Shown: piece after piece, positions 41,201 through 56,200 of the stretch | Layout: each line of letters begins with the position of its first letter | Numbering within the stretch: the first letter of the stretch is position 1 | Assembly (NCBI GenBank): GCA_013397455.1 | Contig: VYZB01000383.1 | Span: 80,770 to 144,769 of the forward strand | Length of the DNA stretch: 64,000 nucleotides | Direction: 5' to 3' | Source: Crotophaga sulcirostris | Lineage: Eukaryota > Chordata > Aves > Cuculiformes > Crotophagidae | Program-made: the position numbers and the translations under genes | Notes under the pieces: model-generated | The model's database searches: none | Told to the model about the DNA's origin: nothing | Seen by the model: the letters and a program-made list of their open reading frames with translations, nothing else

Positions 41201-44200
41201 CAGGAAAAAAAAAATAAAACCAGAAGCTCAGGTAAGTATGAATAATCTAGGACTGCAGTTTGTTGTTCCCATAGTTTCTGGTTTAAGCACAAACGGGATC
41301 AGGTCTCTTCCCACCCACCTTTCCTCCTCCTAAGGATCTGAGAAGTTTGTTTCCCTAGACAGGAAATCCCTGCTTCTGTTTTCTGACCCGTCCTTGCAAG
41401 GCTGGTGATTGAGGCTGTTTCAGCAACAGAAGACCCCAACTCAAGTGGAAGGGATGGTGAGAACCACCTTTGTCTCATCCATGTACAGGCTAAACCCCAC
41501 CAGACTGCCTAAATTTAATAAGTGAAACCAGGGCGTCGCTGAAATAATTGAGAATTCCACCGTTGATTTCACTGGACAGGGTTTGCCCTGTTATGCCTGG
41601 AAGAAGAGCTGCCAGAACAGGATCTCCACTAACTCTGTCAGTAAACACACAGCTCTGCGTATCCTGAACTAAGACAATGGCATCAAATGGGAATGGAGGC
41701 AGAATAAATCACAGAGTGCAGATCTGCAACAGCAATTAACATCACCCATTCCTAACTAGGCTTCCCCAGCAGCACACAACCCACGTGGATTGCACCAATT
41801 CTGTTATTTTTTCCCTCTGCCTTTGCCTTGAAAATATACAAAAATATAAAAAGTGATTAAAACAACAATAAAAATGAAGCTATGATGAAGGATTTTGATG
41901 GTCTGCAGCATGACCTTCTCCATCAGGGGTGGAGCATCGGCACACCAACCTCCAGAACACACATCTGGATACAAAGCAGTGGCTTAGGCTCACGAAGCAT
42001 GAGACAAAGCTCTTACTTTGGAACAGCATATGGACAGGCTTAGGAAGAGCAGACACGTGTCTGACCGTTTCAAGAACTTTCTAAAACTTCCTAAAAACTA
42101 AAAAGAACTTTAGAGGGTAAAAATACAACTCACTGCTGTGGCAATTACTGTACATTCATTGTTCTCAGCAATTCAAAGCAATTTTCAGTAAGTAATGTGT
42201 TTGTAAAGTTGCAATAATTAAGTGTATCTGCATTTCCCTGTGAAGTGGAATCCTTTAGCAGATTATCAACTCGGGTACAAAAAACCCTTTCATAGTGGAG
42301 GGGAACCCTTTCATTGTTTCGGTGTGCAAACTGCAATTCAAGCTATACTGTTCCTTCTGCTATCAGCCTCAATTTGCAGTAACACAGCTTTGCATATAAA
42401 ACCACTTTCCATCCATGAAAGTTGGGTAAGTAAAGTCTTTTCCATATGGCCAACAAAGAAACTGAGGCACACAACAGTCAACGGGCTTCCAAGGACTGCA
42501 GCGAGCAATAGGTCTTCAGACTCTTCGTTCCAGATGGATCGTGCTGCTTCCTGCCAAAACTCTTGCTGACTTGAACAGAAACACAGTATGTCATTATCCA
42601 CTTCACACTAAAGATCTGAGGATGAAAGAAGTGGGGAAAGAATTTTCCCCATGGCTTTTGTAACTCCATAGTCCACCCTCCTCTGACCTGAAGGTTGGGG
42701 TAACTCTGCCATGAAGCCTGCCTGGTATCCAACAAGGACGTGTAATTCTGTCCATTTTGATCCAAGAACTTTTAAGTTTTCACACCATCATAGTATTTTC
42801 TGTAATAAAAATATTACTGCAAACAAGAGATCTCAGAGCAACAATCAGCAGGTTGAGCTGAAGGCACAGTGACAAGTCATGCTAAAGCTCATTCCCATCT
42901 GTGAATGACATGCGTCTCCTGGAGGGTTAGGGAGTGGACATGCAGATCTTCTGTGTCACAACAAGCAGATCTTGTATTCATTGGGATTAAAAAAGAAAAT
43001 AAAAATAAAACAAATACCACACACCAGGAAAATTGATCACGAAGGTTCCTAGGTAGAGAGATTGCTCAGAGACTAGAATATCTGGAGGTATCAACTGGTA
43101 AATCAGGAGCTCACAGGTCTAGTGAGGTGGGATTTCAGATACCTTTGTCTCACGTACCTCCCACTGATGGGTTAGAGATAAGGTCATCCTTGGAGACCTC
43201 CTAAGCTAATAGAGCAAAACAGGTGCAAGGGCACACACACTCTATGCTGTGACATTCTGGAGGTACCCTTCTTGTGTGCCAGAGAGGTCTAAGACACATC
43301 TCACAGATCTGAGCAAAACCTGCACCAAAGCTTCCCAGAGACTTTGCGATTCCTTGGCTTCACTTTGAAGCACAGAGTTATCCAATTGGCACAACTTAAC
43401 CCCAACACACACAGATGATGTGCCACCAGAATATTCAAGAGAAGGTTCAGCTCCCAGAATTCAATTTTACCTTACTTTTTTGTTTTGGCTTTAGAGAAAA
43501 CAGGACTGTGCCTGCCCTCTTTGCCCAAAATGCAGTTTGGTTTTAGGAGTGTCTGCCAGCACTCTGGGTACCTGGTGCTCTTCAGCAGCTTCGCTGTTGC
43601 CCCCAAATTGACCATTGGGCTTTGAATGGAGTGTGCTAAACAGCTGCTCACAACCTTATGTTGCCTGAAAGAAAGCAGACTGTGCTTTTTGAAATAAAGT
43701 TGAGTACTACTCCAGCCTAGGAGCAGTGCTCCAGTAAAGCTCCCGAAAGCAACACGGGAGCTGTGTGGGTTAACCTTGGCTTTGTTCTTTTTAAAACCCC
43801 TCAGCCATCAAACTGCTCTTCTAGGTTTATTTCAGGCAAAAGCCAATATTTGAAAGTTCAGCCATGATTTCCTACTTAAGATTTAACAAAGACCTTGGTC
43901 CCTGCTACCAAAAAAATCAAGAACACTGTTACCCACTGACCTCAGAAGCTGGGAGTTCCATGCTAGCTTGAAATCCCATTTCTCACACACTCCAAGTTGC
44001 AATACTTCCCAGTTCTAACACAGTTAATTTTATTTCGGTAACAAAGAGCATCAGGAGCAGCGTTTCTACACCTGTCTAATAGTTAGATCTGGACACCCTT
44101 GATAATCCTCTAAGTTTCATTTAACTAGCATGTATTTATGTAGTCAAATGACAGCTTTTATAGGTAAAGTTTGTAAGAATTTTAAATCTGTGGATTTTCA

Positions 44201-47200
44201 GCTTGTGATAAACCAGGATGTTTTCATAATCTCAAAATCACGGGTCCTTTCTGAAAATATCAGCCCTTGTTTCATTACTCAAGTAGTAAATAAATATAAA
44301 ACAAGCAATAAAATACTTCTTCCTCTACACAATGTACAAACATTCTCCATGCAACACTCGTGCTTCATGATATATAGTTTGAAGAAAGAGTAATAAATGA
44401 ATTTTCCCTTGCCTTTGTGTCCCTGTGCCATTAGTGTGGAACACTAATCCATCTCCTTTCAGTGACACATAACGTAGACCCTACAGATTATCTAATCTTA
44501 ATGAAGCAGTTCTCTGCTGGTTTGAGCTGGAGAACCTCCAGTGACTTCAAAGCCTGGCTATTCTAGTGAGGGGGTCTGGCTCCACGTCAGGTTCTTGAAT
44601 CATGTGCAAAGGATCACTTATGTAACTTCCTAATTTTCCTTACAACAATGCAATGAGGGATCACGTTCCACAAGTTGGTAGCAGCTCCCCAAGTTTCTCA
44701 CTTAGGTCACGGCAATTCACGCTGCACAACAGCATCAGCTGCTAAAGGGACACAACTGCTTCAGTACCTTGTGTTTTAACTTTTCACCTAGACAGTGGGT
44801 TATTATCCAGATTTATCAAACCTCTGCAATTTGGTTGAATTATTCTAAATTCTCTTTGAAATAGTCTGGGCTTATTAAGTGGAAAGTTCAAGGCTATATG
44901 AAAGCAGTTTTTTAAGTTACTCAAACTTCTATTGGCAATGGGCTCCCATCACTTTCAGTCCCATAAAATGGGAAGATGTCATATCCAGATTTTTTATAAG
45001 GGAATACAACAAGAAAGTTAACAGAAAAGCACACCAAAGCCAAAAATTACTTCACAGACACACACACTTTCTTCAGTCTTCCAGGCAATGTCTCTTTACA
45101 CAGCTAGACAGTTGAGTTGAGACTGCAAACACAATTAGTGTGATTAGTGCACACAGCTTTTAGTCTACCTGTTTACACTTCTCTTCCAAGTTTCCTTCAC
45201 CGGGCCCTGAGGAAGCTGTAGTTGTCCTAGCTGGCAAATCCTCACCCACCCAACTATGCATGGTCTGGGTTTGACAAACAGGAAAGTTGATATTATTTAG
45301 AGAAAGGACAGATTTCAACTAAAATCATCTAAACAGTACACATGCTACCTTTTTGCAGAAGAGTTTTAAGCAGTTGCTTGCTTAATTTCAAGTAACAAAA
45401 AATCATTAATATTTGATTTAACCAGAAGAGAATTCCTTTCAGCAGAGGGCAGCACTAGCTCAAAATTCAAAGTTCAAAATTCAAAGTTCAGGCACAACTC
45501 TCGGGCTTACAGATCCTCTCTTAGCGCTCCTACAAGACTTTGCTTTGGCAACCTCTTGATGGTGTTCATAACCACCTGGAAAACTCTGCTGGGGTGCAGA
45601 GGTTTGGCAGTGCTGCACTGGGAGGGCACCAGGGCTTGCACTGGGGCAGGCAGGAGCAGGGGAACAGGTGCCTGCATCTGCCCACACCCATCCTTGCACA
45701 CCTGCCTCCCTCAGCTCAGAGGAAGGAGGAGTTAAGAACCTGCAAACTGGATTCCAGTCTGGGCATCAGTCTGATAGACCAACACTGTCTACAAAAACCT
45801 TCCATCGCGTGGTCAGTCTGGAGAAAACCTACACTGACATCTACTCTGCATTATTCATTTCACCATCCAGGCTAAGGCAAATGTGGTTTTAATAACTTAA
45901 GGTACACTGGAACAGAGAAGAGCTCTCTCACGCCACTTGGACTCGACCTAAGCTGCAGATCAATTATAGCTCCACTGAGATCGAGGGGCAGCAATGACAG
46001 ACACATCAGGCAGTTTGTATTAGCACACACTGGCGCAGAGCAACGCTTCGATTCTCCAGTGAGCTTTGCTTATGTTAAATGAGTTAATTTACATCTACTG
46101 AGAGCATTTGCAGGCTCTAAACAAGCGTTATTTAATTATATTTTCCAGCAGACAATTGAGTGTTAGCTGGCACTAAGCTAACAACTATCTACCAAACCTC
46201 CTACTTGTTGTCTTTTCAGGTCTAGAACCAAATGAGTATGGAAATCCACATTACTGATACGTTAATGTGAAGCACAATGGCTTCACCAGTTTGTACATAA
46301 TCCAAGCATGTTATCTTGAGCTTAAGTTTTTAAACACACCCCTTCCCCAAAAGACTTCTGAGAATATGATGTTTGCATCCACATCCTGAAAAGGAAGACT
46401 TTGTTTAACAAATTACATATCGCATATAGAACAGAATATAGAATTACATATAGAATATAGTTTACATATGGAATTCACATACAGATTAAATCCCTATTGC
46501 TACTATGCATTAGACAGCACAAACTTAATGTATAATGACAGGATTTTACAGGTCATGAATTGCATTGCATGTGTCAAAGGCATCTCAAACAAATGCCAGA
46601 AAAAATATGCAGCACCGAATCATCACACATTCTGTTCTACAATTGCTATTCTACAATAGGTTAAACTCAATACGTGGGTTATTCTTTTGCATTTTGGGCA
46701 CACCAAAGCCCATGGCAAAAATGTTTGTTATTTCAGGAGAGCTATATTATACCCCAAGAAGTCAAATCGATGAATGCTACTCTAATAACTCCACAGTATC
46801 ACAGCATTGCAAGGTTGGAAAGGACCTCTGAGATCATCGAGTCCAACCTANNNNNNNNNNNNNNNNNNNNNNNNNNNNNNNNNNNNNNNNNNNNNNNNNN
46901 NNNNNNNNNNNNNNNNNNNNNNNNNNNNNNNNNNNNNNNNNNNNNNNNNNNNNNNNNNNNNNNNNNNNNNNNNNNNNNNNNNNNNNNNNNNNNNNNNNNN
47001 NNNNNNNNNNNNNNNNNNNNNNNNNNNNNNNNNNNNNNNNNNNNNNNNNNNNNNNNNNNNNNNNNNNNNNNNNNNNNNNNNNNNNNNNNNNNNNNNNNNN
47101 NNNNNNNNNNNNNNNNNCAGTTGTAGAGAGCAATAAGGTCTCCCCTGAGCCTCCTCTTCTCCAGGCTAAACAGCCCCAGCTCCCTCAGTCGCTCCTCACA

Positions 47201-50200
47201 GGGCTTGTGCTCCAAACCCTTCACCATCTTCATTGCTCTCCTCTGGACACACTCCAGTGTCCTTTGCTACTTGCAAAATGGCACTCGTTGCAGAAACAGG
47301 TTTCAGGACTAGAAAGCTAGGTTACATTTCATTAACAACTGAGAAACTCTTATTGTAACTCTAGCATGATATAGGTCTGAACTCTGAGAGGCAGATAACC
47401 ACTTATAAGATAAGAAATTAAAAAAAAAAGAGGCAACAAAGTAAGATTGTCAGCAATAAAAATAGGCTCTTACCTGGTTTAAGCAAACCAAGAAAATGTG
47501 CTTATATTACAAACTGCTTTCAACTCAAAGGATCCTAGAAAGCTGTATAAAACAGATTCATTCCCACCTCAGCACCATGCTTCCAATGAGCACGTGTCTA
47601 TCCTCTAGCCCCTAATGTTGGAAAAAGTGTACACTAAAAACATTTGGGCTCTCAAAGCTCTCTGGTTCCAAATCCAAAACAAACAGAAGATGACGGTTAC
47701 TATTTTGGAAACACAGCAAGGACACAGAGATCCTTTTTGTTCTCATAGCATTAGATCAAGTAAACACTGAAGTCCACCATGTGCATTACACTATTTTTCA
47801 TAATCCTGACTATGTTCAAATGCCTGAAAGGAGCTCCTCTCTGCAATTAGGCTGAGTTTGACTTCTTTAGGAATATCCTTTGGCTAAAGGGCTGACCTCA
47901 GCAGTATGGACACAGTCACATCAAAGTGGCAGCACCAATATTTCTTGACAAATGATATCTAGGACTACTAATTCGTCATCCCTGGAGGTGTTTAAGAGGA
48001 GACTGGATGAGGCACTCAGTGCCAGGGTTTAGATGATGGGTTGGTGTCAGTGTTGGGCTATAGGTTGGACTCGATGATCTCAGAGGTCCTTTCCAACCTT
48101 GTAACATGGTGATACCGTAATTAACAAAGTAAATACATCTTCATTGCCTGTTTGAGCTTATGAAGAATTCGTTCACCCACAGTTTTCTCTCTGAATTCTG
48201 CCTTATCTTTTGGTATAATTCAGAAACTGTTTCCAAAATAATTACTTTTAGGAAAAAAAAGAAAATCTGATTCCAAATTTGTTTTCCTTGGACACCTCTA
48301 CACTTCACCTGCAAACCAGTGGTGCCAATCCAAGGAGGGCCCTACCTCTAGGGGGTCTGAGGGGGGCTTCATCTTCATGAAATTCACAGCAACACAAGCA
48401 CTCTCCTAGGCTTTATGATTCACAGCAGTGGTTCTAGTTTCTTAACAAGTCCCATCCACCGTCTGTCTTCAAGGGCAGCTTGGCCAAACCCAGCACAAGT
48501 GGGACAGTTGAAAGAAGAAGTTTTCGCAGTCACGTAAGCGGAAGGCAGAACGTGACGTACACATGACATGAGGCTACCCATAATGTGTAAAAATACATTC
48601 AGGTTTGTAAAATCAAACTACTGTAGGAATGTTTCATCAACGGAGAAGCCAGGCAAGATATCTGGAACAAAGGAAAAATTTCTTCCCCAACATTCGTAGC
48701 CCCAGTGACGATCAGGAAATACAGATCTTGTTCATCGTTAGGACCAGAGCTGAGTAGGGAAGGTCGTGGGCCCTTCACCTCAGAAGGTCTTGCTCCCCTT
48801 CAGACTGCACAAGCTCCTCCTAAACGCCAAGATCCTGTGTGCCCTCACAGACCACTCCACCCCTCAAATGCTGAGCACTCGTTTAATAAAAGTTTCCATT
48901 CACCTGAGCCTTGGACATGAGCCTTCTTTAGGCTTTGGCCAGAGCCAAATCAGAAGCCTCATTTTAATTTCCATTCTTGAAGTGATGGCTCTTTTCCAAG
49001 ATCAAAGTATTTTCCCATGCAAAGCCCAAATCTGTCATCCAGATTCAATAAGCACTTTACCTAAGTAAGGGTTGCACAATAACTTCACTGGTAATATGAG
49101 TGATGACATGGTGAAGTTACTGACTTCATGTCCTCAGACCAGTCATTACCATCCTGTATTACCTTTCTGTGTGGTAATTAACTTTTGTGAAATGATTTCA
49201 TCAAATCTTAAACATTTTCCAGAGAAAAATCAAAATTAACGCCCAGTTACAGAGAGGAATAATCCAAGGCAGAGGAAAGTCAAGTGCAACACACAAGGCC
49301 AAATGCTGAGACAATCAAAATCAGAGCTCAGTTATCTGAAATACTGATCTGTACCCTGCTCATTGACATATTGAGCTTGGGGAAAAAGCAGTGAGCTGGC
49401 TGGATGTGTAGAAATTACCAACAGGTGCTCTCCTTGCTGTGGAACCACATCCCAGCCAGGTCTCCACGCAACGCTGCATGACCTGATCCTACCCACTGGC
49501 TTTTGTTCAGCAGTGAGGGCAAACGCCTTTCACCTTTCATCTAGCACTGCTTGCAGGAAACAAATCCGAACTTGAACGCAGGGTATTAACAATCTTTAAA
49601 ACAAGACAAATATTTACCCTGTGGCACACTGTGGATCACCTTATTTTAAACATAAAGCTTGACAATAATTTTGACCGTACATAGTTCAGGGCTACTATCA
49701 ACAGCTTAAATGGTTTCTGCCCTCAGAGGGAATCATAACGTTTTGTCAGTGACATTCTGTAATACCAGCTCTACATCCCTCAAAGTACTTCATGTTTTTC
49801 TTGTGATAACAGAGCTTATGTTTATCAGTCCAAATGAGAACATAAACTGCTTTATGCACAACAGCATTTCCTTTGACGAAGTTTGATTTCACTAGCTATA
49901 AAAAATGGTCTGTAGTTCAACTGAGGTGTCAGACAGGTGAAGTGTGCTCAATTGGTCATTATTAGAATAGGTAAAGCTTATTAATAAAGCTGCATAATTC
50001 TCTTTGAAAAAGGTTTTTGGACTAAATGCCACTTTTTGTTCTTTTTTTTATACAGTGCCTTAACACTACGGGGCTGGGACCTCCATGACCATCACACATA
50101 GTGAATAGCAAAAATGGACACATGATCACTAATAAAAGGATAATCCCACTATTTATTGAAAATATAATCCATTTCTTGAACAGACTCCTTGGTTGCTATC

Positions 50201-53200
50201 ATAGGATGAGACCTGCATGGCTAATTGCCACGTGTACACAGCAGCCACATGGTTTCCTCACTGGCAGAGGGCATTTAAATACTTCACTATGAACACGAGC
50301 AAGCTTGTTTTACCTGCACCTGCTCAAAGGCAAAATCCAGGCAGAACAGCATGGTCATCACATCCACACAGAAGCTACTTGTATTAAGGTAGCGCTCAAG
50401 TGACTCAAATCTGGGTGAGAACCACATTGGTTGTGGGACTACACTTCTTTGGGAAGAGAGTCCCTGTCTCTGCAGGCAGTTGAGCACCGACACCGCTGTG
50501 TTCAGGTGCAGTAGCATCTGTGGACTGGACTACTCCATCCAAGACTCCTCAACACCAAAAATACAGTTTGCCCTACTCAGCTTGCAAGAGTTGAGTTGAT
50601 TGCACTGGTGCTCTCAAATCCAGATTCTACTGAAAAAATACTTCATTTTACACTTTTTACAGGTCTCCCAAATTACTTGGATCATTTGAAGACCAAGTTG
50701 GTTCTTCTCCCTCTCCTCCATAACCTCAACTGCTGTCTCCAGTTTTAGGTTTTGACAATGCTTACAATGCATGGGCTGCTCTGCTCTTAGAAAACCTCAG
50801 ATCTTGAAGGCCACTGCAATACGTTCCAGGAGGACAGAATCTTCTGATCCTTAAATGAGTGATCTTGATATAAAAAGGTACCTTTTTTCCCAAGTTCTAG
50901 TCTCAAAAAAAAGGAGGACAATTTTTAAATTGTGTTCTTTAGAATATTTCACCTGTCTGGATTGGTGCCCTTGATAATCCAGTGCGTTACTGGATAATTG
51001 CTTTATTAGTCTGTTAACTACAGTCCTAACAGAGCTCAAGGCCAATGATTTCTTATAAATTCTTTGTTGCAGTTTCTTCTAAAGCCTGTGGTTTGTACTA
51101 TGTTCTTATAAAAATCACAGAACAGCAACAGTATAATGAAATAAAGATCACCTGGGCACTCATTTTTAGTAGCCTACGTTAGCTTAACAGTGTCATAATT
51201 TATCTGAAAGCTACAGGCATCAGAGGCAAATCCAAGTCACATGCAGGTTTAATAAGAATTTAGATCCAGTAATCTCTTATCAGCCCCCAAGGCACTTGCC
51301 CAGGTACTGCTCAGGTGGAGTTTGCTGGAAGTTTTGCCAGCGCTCTGCAAGTCTTTGAAACAGACAGAAGGATGGACACCACACTGTGAACACCTGCTCC
51401 CCACAGCTTCACAACCAACAGCCAATTTTTTCAGCTGCTGCAGATCCTCTTCACTCAATTTTGCACGCAGCAATGATGACCCCTAACGGTGGAATATGTC
51501 TTCAGCTGAGCAGTATGCAGAGATTCTGCTTTTTGATGTATATTCCTACTTCAATTACAACTCCCTCTCACAGATCACCAGCAGAGAAAATTACTTGGGG
51601 TTTACTTGAACTGTAACAGAGAAGCAGCTTCTTTGCCTGTTTAATTCTTTCTGACTTTGTACCTGGGAACATCAACATGGAAATGCATATTCCAGATCTA
51701 TTTATAAAGTCATCATTTTTTTCTGAGATAGACTGTGTTACAGAAGCAAATTTGAGTCCCACTGGTGTCAATAATCCTTGCAGAAAGTCTTCAGAAAAGA
51801 AGAGCATGAGATGTTTTTCTCTAGACCTGCAGTCAGCTGCATGCCAGAAAGCAAACAGCATAAAGTTTCTTTGAAGCCTTGTGTCAGCTATCAGATAATG
51901 CTGCAGTTGCAACACCTTTGATACCCAGTGATCTTTTTCAGCAGACTCAAGTAATCACTAGTAAAAAACATAATTTTCTTATTTCCAAAGTTATAAAATA
52001 ATGGTATTCCAGTATAAATTGAACATTTTAAGTGCGTATAGAATGTAAACATCTCATGCAATTTTTACATTCTGAAATGCTTAAAATTTAATTTTTTCTA
52101 AATCCAAGTAGATCTCAAAGTCTTGAACTCCTACTGGAATCTATTTCTGCATCTGGGCTGGGAAGAGAAGGTAATTTTAAATTGTGTTACAGATACCAAG
52201 GGCAAAAGTCTCACTTTTCTCTTGGGAGAGATGAGTATCACCACTTGCCTGACACTTGCATATACAGCAAGATAAAGAACAAGGTAACTGTATTATCCAG
52301 ACCTGACCTAAATGTGTCAGGTTTTTCCAGGTTGAGATAAACACACAGCTCTTAAAAGCAAAGAGCTGAGAGCCCCTGGCAGCTTACTGATTTGTCTACT
52401 TTCTTTTAACAATAAAGTTGTGCTAGATTTCATTTGAGTCTACAAAGCACAAAGCCATCACCTAAGTAAGTAAACAAAAAAACTAGAGATATTTCCAGAC
52501 TGCTCAAGAAAAAGCACATTTTCAAACTATGATCTCTTTTTGCCCAGTAATAGCAGTTAAAAGTCATGTAGCTAAGTACCTACTAGAAAAAAAAAAGAAA
52601 ACATACATCAGAAATGTATCTTTACTGAATTGGCAATTTGGTTTGGACAGAGAGATATGTGCATGTTTTTTTATTAGAATGTAACCACTGAATTTTCCAT
52701 TATCTTTATGACTGGTTTTTGCTGGTTTTTTTCTTGAATTTTTTTGGAAGAACAACAATTACTACAAATATTTCATCATTCTGGCTTACCTTTCTCACAT
52801 CTGAGCTCTTTGGTTCTGTTGTCCAAGTTATAATTCTAGATACAGCAAGTCTTGTCTCGCTGGAGTTCACAAAGTCTGTCGGATCCATCTGTCTTGCCAA
52901 GGACTCAATATACTTCAGGATAGCAACTTTCACCTGAGAAGCAAAAAAAAAAAAAAAAGATTTGTTAGTCTCAAACTGGTAAAGATGGATTTATCCCATA
53001 ATAAACAGATACCACTACTGATTGGCAAGACCTACGTCACATTGGGGGACAGAAATATCCAGTTGACATGGCTCTACGGCACGTTTCAAAATCAAGTGCA
53101 ACTTTCACCCAGGGCAAATTTTGTGCAGTAAGAGTCTGGAATGGTGTATCAGAACTGCCTTGAAATATGTATGTCTGCTTGTGTGTTTACATTAACAGAG

Positions 53201-56200
53201 CAGTGCTCCACCACACTGTTTCCACCACTAGTTACTGATCCAGATGGCAAAACAGAGTTTTTCGTCCCAAACCAAATGCCTGATACGTCGGAGTCTCAAA
53301 AGATCCAAAATTTGGGACACTGAAGAAAGAATAAACAAGCCATTTGGTATCCCATATATTCCTGTCTCTGGAAGATAAATACGTACAACTTCTGGAGTTC
53401 ACAGTGTTGCTACAATAATAATCTTGAAACAATAATCTACTGAAAAAAAGTCTGCACAACAGTATCCCCTTGGGAGGGGATTCAGTAATGGAAAGCTCTC
53501 AATTTTTTTTTCTCCAAACCTTACATATGCTATGCTTGATCTGTGCAACAAGCACTATTAAAGTGTGCCTGGTGTGCCAACAACCCAGTTGTTCAGACTG
53601 GGTCTGGTTTCTTCTGTCCTGCACAGCCAGGTTTTCTTCCCATGAAGACCAGGGTGAAGAGGAAATTTAATAAGCTCAGTGTGGCCAACACCCAGCTCTC
53701 ACTGACTTGGGATGAGTCACAGGGTCCTATTTTAAAGATATTTAGTTTTATTAAAAAGGACAATGAGGGAGTTAATCAAAGTTGTTGATGTAATTTCTAC
53801 ATGAAGCAGGTATTCAGGACTAATTATTTTATCATGAGGCCTATGCTTTACAGTATGCCTGACACAGCAAGGAAAGACAACCACGTTGATGCTTTAGTGA
53901 AAAGGCTTTCGATACTGACCTTCAGGTTTGGTGTTTGGGTCTGATCTACAATAAACCTCATCAAAATGTTAAATTGTTGATCGAATGGAAAAGAATCCCT
54001 GTCCAAGGAAACAAAGGCAAAAATGTAGTGCAACATCAACTTTCAAGACTAAATTAACTCAATACATTAAAGCTTACACAACAGATTTAAACACCTGTCA
54101 TGCTTTTCTTAACATCAACTAGAGAAAATCCAAGTCTAAGGATTATCTTATTATTGTTTTAATCTTACCAAAACCTGCTAAATCAATACTTTTATACAGT
54201 TACTCTATCTGCTCTCTGTACATTTATCCAGCTTTTGGCACAGCTGTTCATTCTTTCTTCACTTCACTTTGTATCCTTATCTCTAGTAACAGCGTTCATA
54301 CCTGGCTTTGATTTCTCCCCTCTTTTTCCTCTCCTCTATCCTATTTTCTCCCGGATTACTACTACTTCCTCCTTAATTATCACATTCCCAGTACAGGCTG
54401 AACTTTCTTGGAACAGTTTCCTCTGCTGAACACCCTCAAAAAAGCACGTGGACTACAGAACTGGTGTCCACATCACAGCAGCATGCAAGGTCTTATCCTG
54501 ACATCTTCATTATTTGCTGCTTGGACACATGAAGGATGCTCTGAACTTTGTGGTAAAGCACCATTCATACTGTGAACACTACAAATATATAATCCAAAAG
54601 AAAACTGATATCAATGCACACACACATCAATAAAGCAAATTAACAAAATTAATCACACATTTTAAATATTATGCTTTAAAGTTTTAGAAAAGAGACAGGC
54701 CTTTTCAATGCAGTGCTTAAAATATTGTGCTATAACTTTGTTCTCCTTTATTATGGTATTCATCAAGATTGAGTCCCCAAAACATAGGGCACTATCAGGT
54801 TTCTAAAACGTTGATCAGATGCCTTCCTCTATATCCTGCAAAACCTCTGCAACATTTGCCATCTGAGCACTTTACCTGGTGACATCCAGAGCTTTCTGAA
54901 CTTTTGCCTGCACAGACCCCAGCAAATCTGCTCCCATTTTCTTCAGCAACTGGGTGAGGAGAACAAAAAGCCAATCCTGCAAGTCATCTTTATGAATGAT
55001 AATGAAATCAACCAGGGTTTCCAGAAACATGCTGAAGACCTATAAACAAAACAAGTGTCACAAAAAGGAACACCACACTTTAAATAAAAATAATCAAAGG
55101 GGAGGGGTTTATAATCTGAGTTTCAGGATGATTTCGTTATAGACGGTTTCATGAATGAATGACTTTAGTGACTACGTTGCTCTCAAAAAAAAAAAAAAAT
55201 CAGACAAGACACATCTAAAATGTGTCATATTAAAATACCACATGAAACGAATGAAGGGAGAGGGTAGAATACACTTACTCTCTGTTGTGAATTCCACGGC
55301 AAAGCAGGCCATGCAACAAAACAAACCACTCGTTAGCACACATAGTGATCAAGGCTGGTTGTTCAGATGCAGTTAAACAGATAAAAGATGTATTCATTGC
55401 AAGTTCACATTTTCTTCAAACACAATCTCTTCCCAGCAGAGTTAACATTCTATGGACCTTGGATCAGGTCTGGTCTCCCCACTCATGAAAGTAACATAGG
55501 TTTATATATACTTATATGTAATCAGGTCTACATATGTTCAACCACACAACTAATGAGTTTGCAGCAATAATTCTATAAAAGCAGTGCAGATGACAGATCC
55601 CAACTGCTGCACAGGACACACCTGAGTCCAGCGTGCAATAAACACTCCTCTTACTCAGAAATTGGAAATATTTTGCGAACAAATAGCTACACCTCTAGCA
55701 TTTCCACAACACCTACTGAACTTTTGAAAGCCAGAGGATTAAGATCTTGCAGGTAGGAACCACCACACTCAGAGAGGTTTGCTGGTCCAGACTATAAGTA
55801 CTGCCAAAAATGCACACTTCAAGCATGGCCAGAGACTGAGACTACGCCTGCCCAGGAGTTTTCCCCCTGACAACCCTTTATTAAAACTGGTTTGCCAGGT
55901 GGTCTTAAGTACAAATATTTATACAACTTCTTCTTTCTCAAACTGTATTTAACCAAACAGCAGACATTTCTCCCCAGACACTATTTGAGGAGATTGGCTG
56001 AGGCACTCAGTGCCATGGTTTAGATGATGGGTTGGTGTTGGTGTTGGGTTATAGGTTGGACTCGATGATCTCAGAGGCCCTTTCCAACCTTGTAACACTG
56101 TGATACTGTGATATTGCTAGCCCTCAGCCAGCAAACCTCCCCAGGCAATGGCATGAAACCCCCTTTTCCCCTCTCCTTGTTCCCACTTTCCTGTCGACAG

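Larger units (their letters stand above)
40865..52789 (-). other. CLASP1 intron (11.9 kb), with a CR1 gap and a second CR1
   Basis: Donor gtaag, acceptor cttttcag. Contents: a 14-bp tandem duplication at 45461-45488, the CR1 copy with 267 N at 46792-47262, and a CR1 tail at 47977-48119. The stretches 40865-45460 and 48120-52789 contain no recognisable gene, RNA or repeat family. Open frames there lack any family resemblance. Confidence 0.8.

Noticed and set aside
46674..47233. Open frames of 100-150 residues across 46834-47133
   Set aside because: They consist mainly of X from the N gap inside a CR1 copy.
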